A stretch of DNA of 64,000 nucleotides from Antedon mediterranea (GCF_964355755.1 NC_092670.1:36753795-36817794), one strand, 5' to 3'; counted from the first letter of the stretch, positions 32,485-45,464 are shown. Numbers and translations: made by a program. Notes: generated by a model not told the origin, from the letters alone.

Positions 32485-35400
32485 ATGAATTTTTCGATGA
32501 CATTCTGTTGCGTGTTTTTGGCTGTGTGTATTATTTTCAGCCTATGTTTAACTGCGGTGCCGATGGTGGCTGACGCTGCTGGGCCACCAAAGAAAACAAA
32601 GTCCAAGAGCCAAACAAGTGACAAAAAAGGGGAAACTAAGGTGGGCTACCTAGGGCCTAGGCTAGCGCTACGTATTTTATGTTCTAAAACCAAATAGATT
32701 ATACCAAGGAGATGCTTAATGTACTCCCCTGCGCGCCCAACTATGGTACTAATAGTAGCCTACTACTAGAGTGTAGTATTTGTGTTTACAAAACATACAA
32801 TCCTTCCGATCTTCTCTAAGTTAGTGAGCTCTAGGCCTAGCCTAGCCTAGGCAAACTAACTAAAACGTGCTTTTTCTAGGTACCAGAAGTGAAATTATCA
32901 GACTTAAATGTCATTGATAGAGGGTTAGTAGAAGAAACCCCTAAAAGCAAAACCATTATCAAGGAACACCAGAATTACTGCTTCAAAACTGAGGAGCAGA
33001 ATTTTCGTGGTGAGATTTTGGGCTATGTAACACCGGTAAAAATATGTTTTTTTTTTAATTGTATTATTATATGTGTTAATGTTAAGTTGCTGTATTCCAA
33101 TTGAGGAATGAACTGTACTTAAAATTCTTATTTGATTATGCAGTACTGTAATTTAATTTATTTTAGTTGGTATAATAATATAAATCTAAGTTGTATTAAG
33201 TTCATTTTTATAATTTACAATTTAAAATGCCATTATTTGCGATTTCTCATAAAATTACATGTACATTATGTATGTTTATTGCAGTATGTTTGTATCATTG
33301 ATTATTCAATTTCTTAGTGGAATAGCCATGGATATGATGTTGCTAAACTTTTTGGTGGAAAATTTTCAATGGTGTCACCTGTCTGGCTTCAAATGAAAAG
33401 AAGCGGAGATGGCTTCAGAGTGGAAGGTGGCCATGATATTGATAAAGGTTAGTTGAAGACATATTCTGAAAAATTAAAATGTAAATCATAAACAAAATTG
33501 AATAATATAATTGAGTAATAATCAATTTCATTTATTTATTTAAAAAAAAAATTAGGCTGGATGAACGATGTCAAAAAACAACAACGAAAAGTAAAATTAA
33601 GTAAGTAACTATTCAATTTGAGGGGATGTTAATATCATGATTCTCTGCAAAAAATAATACATTCCAACTATAATCACTCCACATATGTTATGTGCAGTAT
33701 GATCATAGGCAAATTCTGTAATACAGTTTCACATATGTATCACTCACTCACAATGGTGCCTGTATCATAAAAGGTTATGTTGATGATATGATACAGCCAT
33801 CACATGTTGTTCACATGAGATTCTGTTTGACTAATGGTAATAGAAACAATTGTATATACAGTACTGCAACATACATTGTGTTATTTATTTCAAAGTTCGT
33901 CTACTTCTTCAAACAGTTATTACCTCCGCCAATGAGGTATATGTAATCGATCGCGTGTGTGTTTTTTGTTAGCAGACACCAAAGTTACACCAAACTCGCA
34001 TACACATGCTTGTAATGAAATTAGCCTAAATCACAAACAGAATTAAGACACACACTATATATTTTCCCGAAGAAATCTTATGTAGAAGAATTTTACAGTA
34101 GGCGGAGGTATGCACTCTCGGAGTAGCTCTCTAGTTTTCTTCTCTTTTTGTTTTTTTAGTGCCACGGTTATTATTTGATGGCTGGGCTGGCAGAGACTAT
34201 CAATATATTTTTAGCAATGAAAATGCTATACAGAAGCTTTCAAGAACTATATTAGATTTTTATCAGGTTTGTTAATATCATTTTTTATACACAGATTATA
34301 GTTTTAACGATAAAATGAAATTTAAAATCAAGACAAATAGAGAACATTCCGTATGTTTACAGCAGTATTTACAGTTACTACATCTTTCCTTTTTTTAGAA
34401 ATACAAGTTTGATGGTGTCGTTCTAGAAGTTTGGTCACAGCTGGGTGGACAGAGACGAAGGTTATTAAATCGTAATTAGCATTATCATGATTTCTAAAGC
34501 TCTGTCTACACTATCAATGTAGTTTGACCAAAAAAGTGTGATGTTTCCAAATATGGTAGTGATATGCCCAAACATGGTAGTAACATGACATCATCATGTC
34601 CATATATTGGAACATCACATTCTTTTTGTCATATAACTGTCTTTAATGTTATAATTTCCAACTAGTATAAGTTTTGTCATTAATGTCATCATCAGCATCA
34701 TCACGATGTCATCATCATTGTGACATCACAATCTGTTCTATGATCTATATTATTATCACTGATGGTATTTATTCTTGTATTCATACTTATAGTGACCTCG
34801 CACATGTAATTGTGCATATATGCGAAACATTCCACAAGCAGCAACTGAAATGCATCCTTGTTATACCGCCCCCTATCATGCCACAGGGAAGCAGTATGTT
34901 TAGCAAGGATGACTTTGAAGCTCTTGAACCGGTCGTTGACGGTTTCAGCCTCATGACGTATGACTACGCCAATGGTGGAAGGTATTTCATTCGTTCACGT
35001 TTTCTTCCAAAATCTCGCCATACCTACAAGACTATACAGCTCCACTCTAATACTATAATTAGATTGGTTTTGATCAATTCTGTTGTTTTTTTTCTTTTAT
35101 TATCAATTCTGTTGAGATATTTGGCTGCATAATATTATTCACTCTTGTTTACAAGTTAAAGTGAATGTGTGATATCTGCCTTTTTTACCTTACGTTTGTC
35201 TGTTTGTTAGCAGGATTACTCAAAAAGTAATTGCAAGATCTTTACCAAAATGAAAATACAGATAGATATGTGGTCAACCACAGTCCTAATTATTTTCAGA
35301 CCTGCTAGTTTTAAAAGATAGGAGAGATTTTCAAAGTAAACATTTATTAAAATTGTATTTTACTCGAGAACTACTTCAAGAGGTGAGAGTTATAATTTGT

Positions 35401-38400
35401 GATTTGTAATTTTAAAACATAATTTGATTTAATGTACAGGTTTTTTGGTAGGAGTAGTTTAAAAATCCTATTTCTTTTCAAATCTTTTTTTGGTGTTGCT
35501 GTTCTATCGTTAGTCAACTTAAACTATTGCTACTTGTTACATAACCAGTACACCAAATCCTCATACACATTACATGGTTGGTAGTATAATTTTCCTAATC
35601 GCACACAGCAGTAAGGCATAAAAATAAAAAAATATTTTTTCGGATGAAATCTTATGTAGGAGAATTTTACAGTAGACGGAGGTATGCACTTTCAGAAAAG
35701 TGGCGTTCTAGTTTAAATTTAGAATCAAGCTTTCTATTGTATGCAAATATGTTGACCCTTCCTTGACATGAAATGTTAAGTTTAGATTTCTGTCGCCTAG
35801 TAGTCATGTATTCAACTCGCTAGTATATTTTGGTGTCAGATTTTAGTTTAATTATACTGTTATTTTCAAATTGATAAACAGATGGTTGCTGTATTTTTGC
35901 AAAATTTTCCCCCGTCAATCATCCGAGATTCATGATTATGAACAATGTATGTTTATGATATCACATTTGGATCATGTTGTTAAAAAACTCCCAAGATAGG
36001 ATAACTTTATCTCTCATTAAGTACAAGATTATGTTTCATTGGAGGGGGTAGAACAACATAGCATGCTTGTATCATTAGTACTTAGCCAGATTTAACTTGT
36101 CAGGTTACTGTGACAATTACATTAGATATCCACTTCACTTTTCTTTCCAATTTTCTATTTCTTTCTTCAACTGTCCTTTCTCAATCCCTTTTCCCTTCAT
36201 CCTTTAACTTCTAAATTCCCACGTCTTTTTACTAGATCATTTTAATCTTTTTTTTTTAAAATTCCCCGTATCAAGTCCACCATTGTTTTTTTTCTTCTAT
36301 TCAAAATTGTATATAGTCACTATTAGACAATTTTAAATGTACATCAGCATTACCCTTTGTATTTAGGACACCTCTTTTTAGTAGGGTACAATTTAGGTGT
36401 ATAATATAATTCAGTAGACACTCCTATACTGAAGGTATCCCCTATTCAGTAGATGCCTCTATTCAGGGGACAACCCTATTTGAAGCTATCTTCTATTTTG
36501 AAGGTATCCCCTATTCAGTAGACACCCCTATTGTGAAGGTATCCTCTATTCAGTAAACACTCCTATTCAGGGGACACCCCTATTTGAAGCTATCTTCTAT
36601 TTTGAAGGTATCAACTATTCAGTAGACACCCCTATTGTGAAGTTATCCCCTAAGACACTCCTATTCTGACGATATCTCTTATTCAGTAGACACCCCTATT
36701 CTGAAGGTGTCCTTCAATAGCGGTCCTACTGTGAATGACTAAATATGTTCATTTATATTTTCTCATCAATTAGACCTGGTCCAAACTCCCCCATAGATTG
36801 GATCAAAAAGTGTGTACAAGCAATATCACCAGAAAAAGATTCTCGTCGCAAGAAAATTTTACTGGGCCTTAATTTTTATGGATACATGTATGGAACGGCA
36901 ACCGGAGCAGAACCAGTAGTAGGGCACAGGTTAGTAAATGCTTTGTTCAAGTCCTGTTTTATGGTTTTATTGCTTCAACGTCATAAGATGTCAGCAAGAC
37001 TTGTAGAAGGTTTCGAATCCAGTAATGACCCTAATGACCCATTTAAACTTATTTGGATTTTAATTTTAACCGGTGACCATGGATTAAAGTTTGTTTAACA
37101 AACTTATTTTGGCCTCCATCCACACCCACCTTATTCTAATTTTGTTATCTCAGTTATCGTATACTATTATATTATCATGTGATTGTATTTATTTGTGTGT
37201 GAGGAAAATCAGTAAAACAAACAAACAAACCATTCGAAACAGATTTTAACCGAGTAAATCCTCTGTATAACAAAATCTATTTTAATTCAACTACTAAATT
37301 TTGAAAACAATATTAATTTCATTTTTTTTAGATATATTCAATTACTCAAAAAACAGAAATTGAAATGGCTTTCAGATGCAGGAGAGCATGTATTTGAATA
37401 CAAGTAAGTAAAACATATTAGCAAATATTTTGAGCCAGGCTCCTGTTTCCTGCTAAGGTACAATTTCCCCGATTGGTATAATGAAACAAAAAAAATTCCG
37501 ATAATGTATGTATTGTTTCTTAGTCTCTATTATAATTACAGTTTTATTACTTTTGCTTTTCCGCTACTCCCCTGTTTACTTTTTTGTTTGTTATGTAGAA
37601 ATATTGAAAATAAATAAATAAAATACAAGGCATTTGTTACCTATACGCAAAAATCTGTACCCATTTTTCGCCCTTCCTGCCTAAAATGTCTAATTTTTTT
37701 TGTAAAAGTGCCCTCATTAGTTTGGTTTTATGTGTTTTTTCTTCTCTTTTTTGGCAATGAAATTCTCATTTTTTTGGGTCTACTGCCCCCTACATTGTGC
37801 TAAACATTAGGTAAAAGTATTTCCATTACCAAATATCTATTACTGATTTGGAATGACTGACTGAATGAATTTTTATAAAAAGCTGTTCTAGAAAACTCCT
37901 TGAGACCACTTTGTACTACATTTCTATTCATGTTCATCTGCTCTCTTGATGAAGGGGAGGGGGGTGGTTCCATATCTTCGCCACTGAAGCTGATTTACAA
38001 TAAAGATTTACATTAACATGATTACAGTCAATAGTAAAAGTATAATAAAAAAATATTTAAAAAAAATTTAATCGCTGATAAACGTGGTACATACAGAATA
38101 CATTCACGAAAAAAAAGTACAATCAAAAAATACAAAAGGTTCAAAACTGTACACCACTTTAGTAACTATGTATAATAGTTATTTAAATAAAAATGTAGCC
38201 ATGGGCCATGGATTATTATTAACACTAAACATAGCGAAATCAATGGATGTTTAAAAAAATAGAATCATGTCATGTTATGTTTGTATAATATGAAGCTAAT
38301 TTTTTTTTATACACATGCTTGTTTCCATTCATTTTTAGGGAAAATTCTAGAGTCCATCAGGTGTTTTACCCTACACTTAAGGTAATATCTATTTTGCAAA

Positions 38401-38977
38401 CATTTCTTATATATTGTTGCTTGTCTAGTACATGCTGGATTTTTCACTTGTATACACTACATTTGCTGAGACATACTGCATGTAGTTCATTCAATTAAAG
38501 ATGTCCCCCTGAAAAAATAATTCTTAAAATTGTTACCATTTTTCCCATAATAGTTATCCATTTTGGACAAAAAAATTGAAAACAAATGTATTTACCTGAA
38601 AAAAATGTAATTTAAAGCAAAAAAATAGTCAAATTGGCCAGCCAATTTGTTTTTGGTTGAATTCAACCATTTATTTTGTCTTTTTCTAAGTGAAAACATT
38701 TGTTATTTTTCGTTTTTTTTTCTAAAGAAGTGATTAACTTGATTAAAACTACAAAATAACCTTTTCAAAGTCTGATTTAATTCATCTTTATTTTTCATGT
38801 TTCTGGGGGACAATACATCTTTAATTTAGAACTCGCCAATTACAGGATGGATAAAGTATTTTATAATTTTTATTACAGTCAATCAAAATGCGTCTTGAGT
38901 TAGCAGAAGATCTTGGCACTGGTATTTCTATCTGGGAGATTGGTCAAGGCTTGGACTATTTCTATGATTTGCTGTAG
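32485..38977 (+). CDS. CHID1: CHID1, stabilin-interacting chitinase-like protein (GH18 fold)
   Basis: Eleven exons: 32485-32640, 32880-33035, 33318-33447, 33556-33600, 34160-34266, 34399-34460, 34793-34981, 36774-36929, 37332-37403, 38339-38381, 38879-38977. They join in frame to 404 aa, close to the roughly 390-400 aa usual for CHID1. A signal peptide covers about residues 1-35. Landmarks typical of CHID1: [69 protein letters not shown], and the C-terminal [18 protein letters not shown]. The strand that carries the GH18 DxxDxDxE motif reads DGVVLEVW, so the catalytic Glu is not in place. This matches the family's role as a secreted or lysosomal saccharide- and LPS-binding lectin rather than a chitinase. 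The start is the ATG opening the signal peptide. Introns hold several repeats but the coding frame is clean. Identity is near certain. Confidence 0.96.
33915..34135. repeat. Dispersed repeat in CHID1 intron 4
   Basis: TTATTACCTCCGCCAATGAG, then AGCAGACACCAAAGTTACAC and a right end TTTTACAGTAGGCGGAGGTA. A related copy ends at about 35715 (TTTTACAGTAGACGGAGGTA) in intron 7. The CCTCCGCC and GGCGGAGG ends are inverted. Confidence 0.55.
34496..34645. mobile_element. MITE-like palindrome, family S, in CHID1 intron 6
   Basis: AAAGCTCTGTCTACACTATC at the left, AAATATGGTAGTGATATGCC and CATGACATCATCATGTCC inside, and an eroded right end. It lies 35 bp after the donor of exon 6. Confidence 0.65.
35200..35720. 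repeat. Dispersed repeat in CHID1 intron 7, diverged copy
   Basis: Shares GTTAGCAG near its left and GAATTTTACAGTAGACGGAG at its right with the 33915-34135 repeat. The middle is longer and diverged. Confidence 0.4.
36420..36722. repeat. Minisatellite with 104-bp higher-order period in CHID1 intron 7
   Basis: Imperfect units of TATTCAGTAGACACCCCTAT plus TGTGAAGGTATCCCC, about 30-36 bp each. The ATTCAGGGGAC variant recurs 104 bp apart (36461 and 36565). It ends about 50 bp before the acceptor of exon 8. Confidence 0.8.
38494..38828. mobile_element. Non-autonomous repeat, family K, in CHID1 intron 10
   Basis: Ends are inverted: ATTAAAGATGTCCCCCTGAA at the left, and GGGGGACAATACATCTTTAA at the right. 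The related copy is at about 31905-32205. It ends about 50 bp before the last CHID1 exon. Confidence 0.65.
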
Positions 38978-39134
38978 GCTTAATAAGTGGATTTTCATTA
39001 AATATACCAAATAGCAGCACTATTATTCAATACGGACTTTTGGATGCTGATCCAATAATGTCTCGCCTCAAATTTACATACATGGAGCACTGTAGACTTA
39101 AGATTTTGAGTGGGTTTTCATTAACGTAACTGAA

Positions 39135-39254
39135 CGTCTAGGCTACACATAACAAATTGTGATGTGACTATGGACACGATGACGTCATATCACTACCATA
39201 TTTGGGCATATCACACTTTTTTTTGTCCAACTAGTTTGATAGTGTAGACAAAGA
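39135..39254. mobile_element. MITE-like palindrome, family S, diverged
   Basis: AACAAATTGTGATGTGACTA, GATGACGTCATATCACTACC and AGTTTGATAGTGTAGACAAA. The left end is eroded. Confidence 0.6.
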
Positions 39255-39358
39255 TTGAAACAATTTGTATTCTGCTGCAACAGTGACTTCAAATTACATA
39301 TCATTTGGTAATACCTTTTCAAGAGGGTTGTCATTTCTGCTCATTGACTATTTACATA

Positions 39359-39716
39359 TACCGTAAATCTTCTAATTGTAACCCTGGGTTGTTGTTTTTT
39401 TAGGGTGGGTTACTATTAGAAGGGGGTGTTACTATTAGAGTAGTGGGTTAATATTACTAATCTTAAATTAGGCACCTGAAAATAGTAAGCCACCCCAACT
39501 TTTCCGGTCAGCAACTCAGCAAAATAATAAAACAGTAAGAATAAACAAATTTGGTTGAACACTAACTTTATTTTATAAACTCAAAAACACTCAATCTTCC
39601 CCCACTCTCTAGATCAACCGATATTATCTCGACCAATCATTTTGTCAATAGTTTTTGTGATTCTAATAGTAACCCCCCCCCCCCCCCTATGAGTTACTAT
39701 TCAAAGATTTACGGTA
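39359..39716. mobile_element. MITE-like element with TACCGTAAATCTT inverted ends
   Basis: Left end ACCGTAAATCTTCTAATTGT; the right end reads TTACTATTCAAAGATTTACG, its inverted partner. The interior has GTTACTATTAGAAGGGGGTG and a matching TTCTAATAGTAACCCCC near the right. Confidence 0.7.
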
Positions 39717-40524
39717 CAGTCAACCTACAAACTTTGGCGTAGCCTAGCCTGGTGGTTTCTCTGCTGATGCGCGCAATTCAACAGCTCAATTTATGTCCAT
39801 ATTTTTCTGCCTGTCGTCCTAAGTGGTCGTTGTTGAATGTATCTCATATTGTAAATGCTCCCAGGACAACGATGTATAATAAACACAACTCATCTTTGTA
39901 TCTGTGCTTTCTGTCGTCTAAAGCTGAAACATCGTCCATTTTAGTCATCCAATTAAATGCAAATAGACACAAATTTTAATTGATACTGTATGTATATTTT
40001 ATTATATGCAAAAATAATACTATAGTAGGCCTATGTACTACCTATTATAATACGCACAGTTGTAATAAAAATGTCTTATTAATAACCAGACAAAAACAAA
40101 GCGTCACAAATTGTAGGGAAAGGGTCTTTAAGTGTACTACGATACAGATGGGCTTTGAAAGGTTTGGAGTAGGGTAGGTGTTAACTACAAACCTGGGACG
40201 ATTCGGCCCTGAGACGATTCTGCCCACTTTTAGACCGAAACATCCCACTTTGTGGGCCAAAACGTCTCACTTTAGTCCAAACCAATGATTGCTAATATAC
40301 ATTTTTTCACACCTTGACTTATCTATCCCCCCCCCCCCCTCTCCCTTTCTGCACCGGTACTTTTGAATTATGAACATTTATGTTGTTTAAAATATAATTA
40401 TACTTTCAGTAAATATATATTTCATCTCAATCAGTACTCGCGTACTTTACCAACCACCTACATTTTTTAAAGAACGTAGATATGCATTGATTAGCAGGTA
40501 TAATCCTGCTCTACCTTTTCTATT

Positions 40525-41607
40525 TCACTGTCTATTCTGAGGTAGTTCACATACATAAAAGAGTTTCCGGGAACAAGAAAGATCGTTCCATGTCACGTTC
40601 GCAGTAGCCCGGTTCCACAGGTGAACACAGTCTTCGTTAAGGGTAGTGCCGGCGTTGTCAGGTTGGCCGGCATGCCAGATTGTATAATCTACCCGATCAT
40701 CGTCAGACCATAGCCAAGTACCTTCGGTCTCGCCATCCGTCAATCCAATCCAATAGGTGTAATCTGAAACAGCTACCATACCACCCGTAGCTGAATTCCA
40801 AAGCTTGGAGACAAATCGGTTTTCATCCTCCGACCGAATGGACACCAAATGCCCCATCGCAAACCTTTGATTGAAAATGAAAACAATCTTTTAAATTGTT
40901 TTTATCCTACTATAAACTATAAACTTTCCACACAATTGATTACATTCTGAATAATAAATGTTCTTTGAAGTAATTATGTTAGTGAATGTGTTATGTATAA
41001 TACAGTATTTGGTTTTTATACCTAAACCTTCTTAACCCACCTCCGCTATCCTATCATGTTGTATGTTTATTTTGTTACTCTGTATTTAGCTCTATGTGGA
41101 AATAAATGTTATAATTATTATTATTATTTTCAAAAATAAGATAAGCGTTTTGTTACTAGCGTAGTCAGTAACCCGTTAAATTATGTCGATTACAAATCTA
41201 AACATAAAGCTATTTTTAGTCGCGTCCAACGCGACTCTACAGCTCACTATGTCGGTCGGTCCGTCGGTCGGTTGGTCGGTAAAAACTAACTTGAGCACGC
41301 GACTGCAGCCATGTATATGGCCTTGTTTTAAACAGTAGTGACGTAATTATTAAAATATATTCATCCGGTTTCTTAATTATTTTTTTTCGTAATTATTTGG
41401 TGGTACTAATTGAAATAAAAAAGTAAAACTAACGAACCCATTAAAGTAAGTATTGCATCTTTCCTCTGCTTGTGACCAGGTTAACTTGAACCCAAATATG
41501 CGATAGCAGTTACTTTGAAAAGGAACCCAAAATGCAGGACATAATTGACATGACTCGCTTGTAGACAGTGCTACTGCGATGAGCGCAACCACGATGACTA
41601 TCTTCAT
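40525..41607 (-). CDS. Secreted C-type lectin L1, QPD/WND type
   Basis: Two coding exons on the minus strand, 41438-41607 and 40525-40864, join in phase 2 to 169 aa. A signal peptide (MKIVIVVALIAVALST) is followed by CQLCPAFWVPFQSNCYRIF, the start of a single C-type lectin domain. The domain continues with LTWSQAEERC, GHLVSIRSEDENRFV, the TYWIGLTD strand, QPD in the primary sugar site, WND in the second calcium site, and YVCELP at the end. QPD is the motif linked to galactose-type specificity in this family. An acceptor (TTTTTAG) precedes the ATG by about 14 bases, so a non-coding leader exon upstream is likely. It is a near twin of L2. Probable soluble immune or adhesion lectin. Confidence 0.93.
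41218..41335 (+). repeat. Dispersed repeat, family Q
   Basis: TTAGTCGCGTCCAACGCGAC, CTCACTATGTCGGTCGGTCC, then AACTTGAGCACGCGACTGC. Inside the intron of lectin L1, opposite in strand to the copy at 18825. Confidence 0.65.
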
Positions 41608-42242
41608 GTTGGTGTTTCTAAAAAGCAAAGACAGTTAGGCCTAAAATATTTTACATATACTTATATGTACATATATTTTATATATATACCAATGTATAAC
41701 ATACTATACTGTAAACAATATTATATGCATTTTTACTTTTTCTTGTTATAATTGTTGAGTATCATTAGATAATAATAAAGAAAATAAGTGTATTATGTGA
41801 GAAATATTTAATTATTATGATGAACGCGTATTTTTCGCGTATTTGACGTATCTCCTCCAAAACCACTGAAAGGTACATGCTCACATTTGGCACACTGATG
41901 TTTATTGATGGGCCCGGTCATCCCGGACTCAGGCGCCTCCTGCCCTAAGATTTGAATCGAAGAAATTGAATGAAAGTGGCAGAAATTCCAAAGAGGCTCT
42001 GGAGAAATGAATAAAGAGCAAGAGGCTAGAGAAGAGAAGCACGAAAACTCAAACCATCAAATCAAAAGTTACTGCAATAAAACATCAATGGCAAGGAAGA
42101 ATGTAAAAATAATAAAACCAAATTCAGCTTTTATAAAGAACGTTCTTCATTCGGATTTTTACATAAACAAATTATTAGATTATTGAAAATATAACTCACG
42201 GATTCGTCGAAGAAAACTGCCAATGCGGGTTTCAGCAAAACG

Positions 42243-42360
42243 TTTTTAGTCGCGTGGACGCGACTCTATAGTTCACTATGTCTGTCGGTCTGTCGGTCTG
42301 TCGGTCTCTCCGGTATCACTATGCGTTTAAACACGCAACTTATGGCTGTTGGCCTTGTTC
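42243..42360 (+). repeat. Dispersed repeat, family Q
   Basis: TTAGTCGCGTGGACGCGACT, TTCACTATGTCTGTCGGTC, a tandem GTCTGTCGGTCTGTCGG core and a diverged right end with GGCTGTTGGCCTTG. Confidence 0.6.
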
Positions 42361-42540
42361 TTCTAAATGATACTATGATGTACAACACAAAATGTGTTAT
42401 ACTGTTCTTAGTACAACGAGTGCATTTATAATTATGTAAGAAGGTGTGCAACCGTACCCCACATTATTTTTCCTTCATTGATGTTATCTTACAAAAACAA
42501 TGAACAAATAACTAACAATGGATTATTTGTTTCTCTTTTA

Positions 42541-42857
42541 ATAATAATAATAATACCACATTTATATAGCGCCCTTTTCATGAGTAATCATGCTCAAAGG
42601 CGCTTTACAAGCATTATTACCCCAGTATTTTTTGGGATCAAACACGTATGGAAACATACTCCCATAATGCAGCCGGTAACCAGCGCAAAGTTGTGTCTAG
42701 ATCTAACTAGGTACCCATTTATACACCTGGGTGGAGAGAGGCAACGTAAGTAAAGTATCTGGCCTACGGATACAAGCAATGCGGTGAGAGTTGGATTCGA
42801 ACCTAGGTCTGACGATCGGTAGTCCAACGTCCAACACACTGCGCCACACGCCCTTAC
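42541..42857 (-). mobile_element. tRNA-derived SINE, type 1
   Basis: On the minus strand it begins with TGGCGCAGTGTGTTGGACG (A-box-like), then GGTTCGAATCCAACTC (B box). The body reads CCTGGGTGTATAAATGGG and CCGGCTGCATTATGGGAG, the 3' tail GGCGCTATATAAATGTGG, then TTATTATTATTAT. The 3' tail resembles those of LINE-mobilised elements. The head of the same family appears again at 63888. Confidence 0.8.
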
Positions 42858-43486
42858 CCTTTACAAACATATTGTCAACAGATCAGCAAATAGAAACTAA
42901 TGGAAAAACGTAGGCCATATTTTTATATTATATTTTAAGGAGAAAAGAGGATAGTAAAATGGAAAATACAATAAAGTTGATGCTTGAATTGAACAATAAT
43001 CGATTAAAATTAACATTTGTCTGTTTAGATGTTGACTAGTGGTGGTATATAGAGCTACTGTTATCGCAGTATATATGAGTAATGCCACATTTTGTATTTA
43101 TTTTATTTTTGGCATTTTTATTATAGTGTTTGTTGTTGTTAAAGCACTGTTAACTTTAGAATAATGTACCGTTCGTAATGTTAATTTCAACAGGATGTAG
43201 GCTTAGATTAGCTTCTTTCCTAGATCCTTTTGATCTTTGGTTTATCATACGTGCATGTATTTGTACAACAGTTCTTTTTTCTTTATATTTTTCAAGGCAA
43301 GCCAAGATTTGAGCACTGTAATTTCCATTATATTGGATAATAAAAGGAACGTGTATCTGTATAAAGTTAACCAATCAAAGCAAACAATTATTCTTTCTTT
43401 AAAAGAGATATATTTTTTTACCATTATTTTTAGAATACCGGTAATAACGGAGTGGGAAATGACCTCCACACCTTCTCTCAATTATA

Positions 43487-43606
43487 CTCTGTCTACACTA
43501 TCAAACTTTATGTGACCATCAAAATTGATGTGCCCATATATGGACATACTGGCATATCACTACCAAATTTGGACACATCACACTTTTTTGTCCAACTAGT
43601 TTGATT
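43487..43606. mobile_element. MITE-like palindrome, family S
   Basis: ACTCTGTCTACACTATCAAA, GGACACATCACACTTTTTTG and CCAACTAGTTTGATTAGAG. The right end is eroded. Confidence 0.65.
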
Positions 43607-44284
43607 AGAGAACTCGTATCCAATTAATGTTTTCAATTGATGTAATGATGTAACAGATAACTGATTGCGAGTATGCGCGTCATATTTATGTTTGACGAGC
43701 AATGTTTTTCCAAATGTGAATCCTCGATATTGGTAATAATCTTATACTCACTAATATTATAGGTCATTATCGAACATAAGGAAGTTGGACATTTGAAAAA
43801 TATTAGTAATTTCGTTTACAAAGAAATTAAATAATAATTAAGGGTGCGCGAATGGAACCTTAAGGTACGCCAGAGTGATCCAGTAGAGGATTTGATGTTG
43901 TACTATCGACGACAGCGCTCTACAGTCAAGATAATTTTCAAACAAACTAAATAAGGAGGACCTGTGATGCCACAGAGTTTGAGTAAAAGTTGTGTTTCGA
44001 ATTATCAATAAAAGATAATGCACCATGACGTGTTTACCACGCCTGTATCCGTACAAATGAATTCTGAATAGATTCAAGATTCAATTTATTGTCACATAAT
44101 ATTACATACATTTTTTCCTGAGCTTGGAAACAAAAGATACAATACATTTGAAACACAATATAAAAACGCAATACCTTAACTAATTATTTTGAAAAATGTA
44201 CATTATATAGATGACAAGCATATAAAAAAAGAGAATAGTACATTGATTTACCATGCAGTATGCTGCTCAATATTTCCAATTTTG

Positions 44285-45265
44285 CTATATATTCTGAGGT
44301 AGTTCACATGCATAAAAGAGTTTCATGAAACAAGGGAGATCGTTCCATGTCACGTTTGCGGTATCCCGGTTCCACAGGTGAACACAGTCTTCATTACCGG
44401 CGTTATCAGGTTGGCTGCTATGCCAGTTTGTGTAAACTGCCGGACGATTGTTGTCGGACCATAACCAAGTAGCTTCCGTCTCGCTATCGGTCAATCCAAT
44501 CCAATATGTGTAATCTGAAACGGCTGCCATACCTCCCGTAGCTGAATTCCAAAGCCTAGAGACAAATCGGTTTTCATCCTCCGACCGAATGGACACCAAA
44601 TGCCCCATCGCAACTCTAAATAAAAAATAACAAAATCATATACAGATCTTTAATTGAGGTTTCACTTGTCACTAGAATGGCGGATTTGTTCTTATTATTT
44701 TAACTTATTTTTATCCTACCACGATATAATTCCATTTCTTTTACTTTCTATACAATTTATTAAATCCTATGCCTAATAAAATGTTTTAGTATTAGTGTTA
44801 TTTGTACATTTGGTGTTTAGTAGGCCTATCTATGTGACTCCACCACTCATCAAATCTTGGCGACAACTTTCAACAGTTTATGACTAAGATAAGTTTTTGT
44901 TACAGACTTGCCTCAAGTCTGTAGTTATTTTCTTATTTATTTTAGTCAACCAGTCGGCGTTTTGATTGTGTTTCATGCTGAAGTAACGACCAATGTTTAG
45001 TCGAAATACAGTCTAGAACTAGCGTAATCAGTAACCGGCCGTTGGATTATATAAAAATGTAACGGTACTGTAATTCAAAATCAAAACTAACGAACCCATT
45101 AAAGTGACTATTGCAGCTCTCCTCTGCTTGTGACCAGGTTAACTTCAACCCAAATATGCGATAGCAGTTACTTTGAAAAGGAACCCAAAACGCAGGACAT
45201 AATTGACATGACTCGCTTGTAGACAGTGCTACTGCGATGAGCGCAAACACAATAACTATCTTCAT
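44285..45265 (-). CDS. Secreted C-type lectin L2, QPD/WND type
   Basis: Two coding exons on the minus strand, 45096-45265 and 44285-44615, join in phase 2 to 166 aa. Signal peptide MKIVIVFALIAVALST; domain start CQLCPAFWVPFQSNCYRIF; GHLVSIRSEDENRFV; TYWIGLTD; NWHSSQPDNAGNEDC; TWNDLPC; YACELPQNI. It differs from L1 mainly by a shortened loop after QPDNAG and a Val-to-Ala change before the last Cys. The coding parts of L1 and L2 are much more alike than their introns and flanks. Probable galactose-type soluble lectin. Confidence 0.93.
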
Positions 45266-45464
45266 TTTTCAATTTTCTGTAAGAAAAAAGCAAATAAATT
45301 ATTATCAATCAAACGCATAAATTCAAATGTAAAACCTGCGATCTATTTAGATTTGAATATACCATGAAAATCCTGGTGGTCAAATGGCCGGGTGCAAAGT
45401 CAAGCTCAACTTGTCTTAACAAAGGGCTTGTTTTACGCGGTTTCACATATATTACATTACCGTA

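Larger units (their letters stand above)
38978..40524. other. Intergenic between CHID1 and lectin L1 (convergent 3' ends)
   Basis: ATTAAA at about 38997 could be the CHID1 polyadenylation signal. The rest holds a family S copy (about 39135-39254), a 358-bp inverted-end element (39359-39716) and a homopolymeric C run at about 39677. There is also a short repeated GGACGATTCGGCC / GAGACGATTCTGCCC segment at about 40196-40280. No coding exon is seen. Confidence 0.5.
41608..44284. other. Intergenic between lectins L1 and L2
   Basis: Should hold the promoter and leader exon of L1 and the 3' flank of L2. It contains a family Q repeat (42243-42360), a tRNA-derived SINE (42541-42857) and a family S copy (43487-43606). 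Open frames here are short and unlike any family I recognise. Confidence 0.45.

Noticed and set aside
34674-35132. 152-codon frame taken as one exon
   Set aside because: Only 34793-34981 is coding (CHID1 exon 7). The rest is intron read through.
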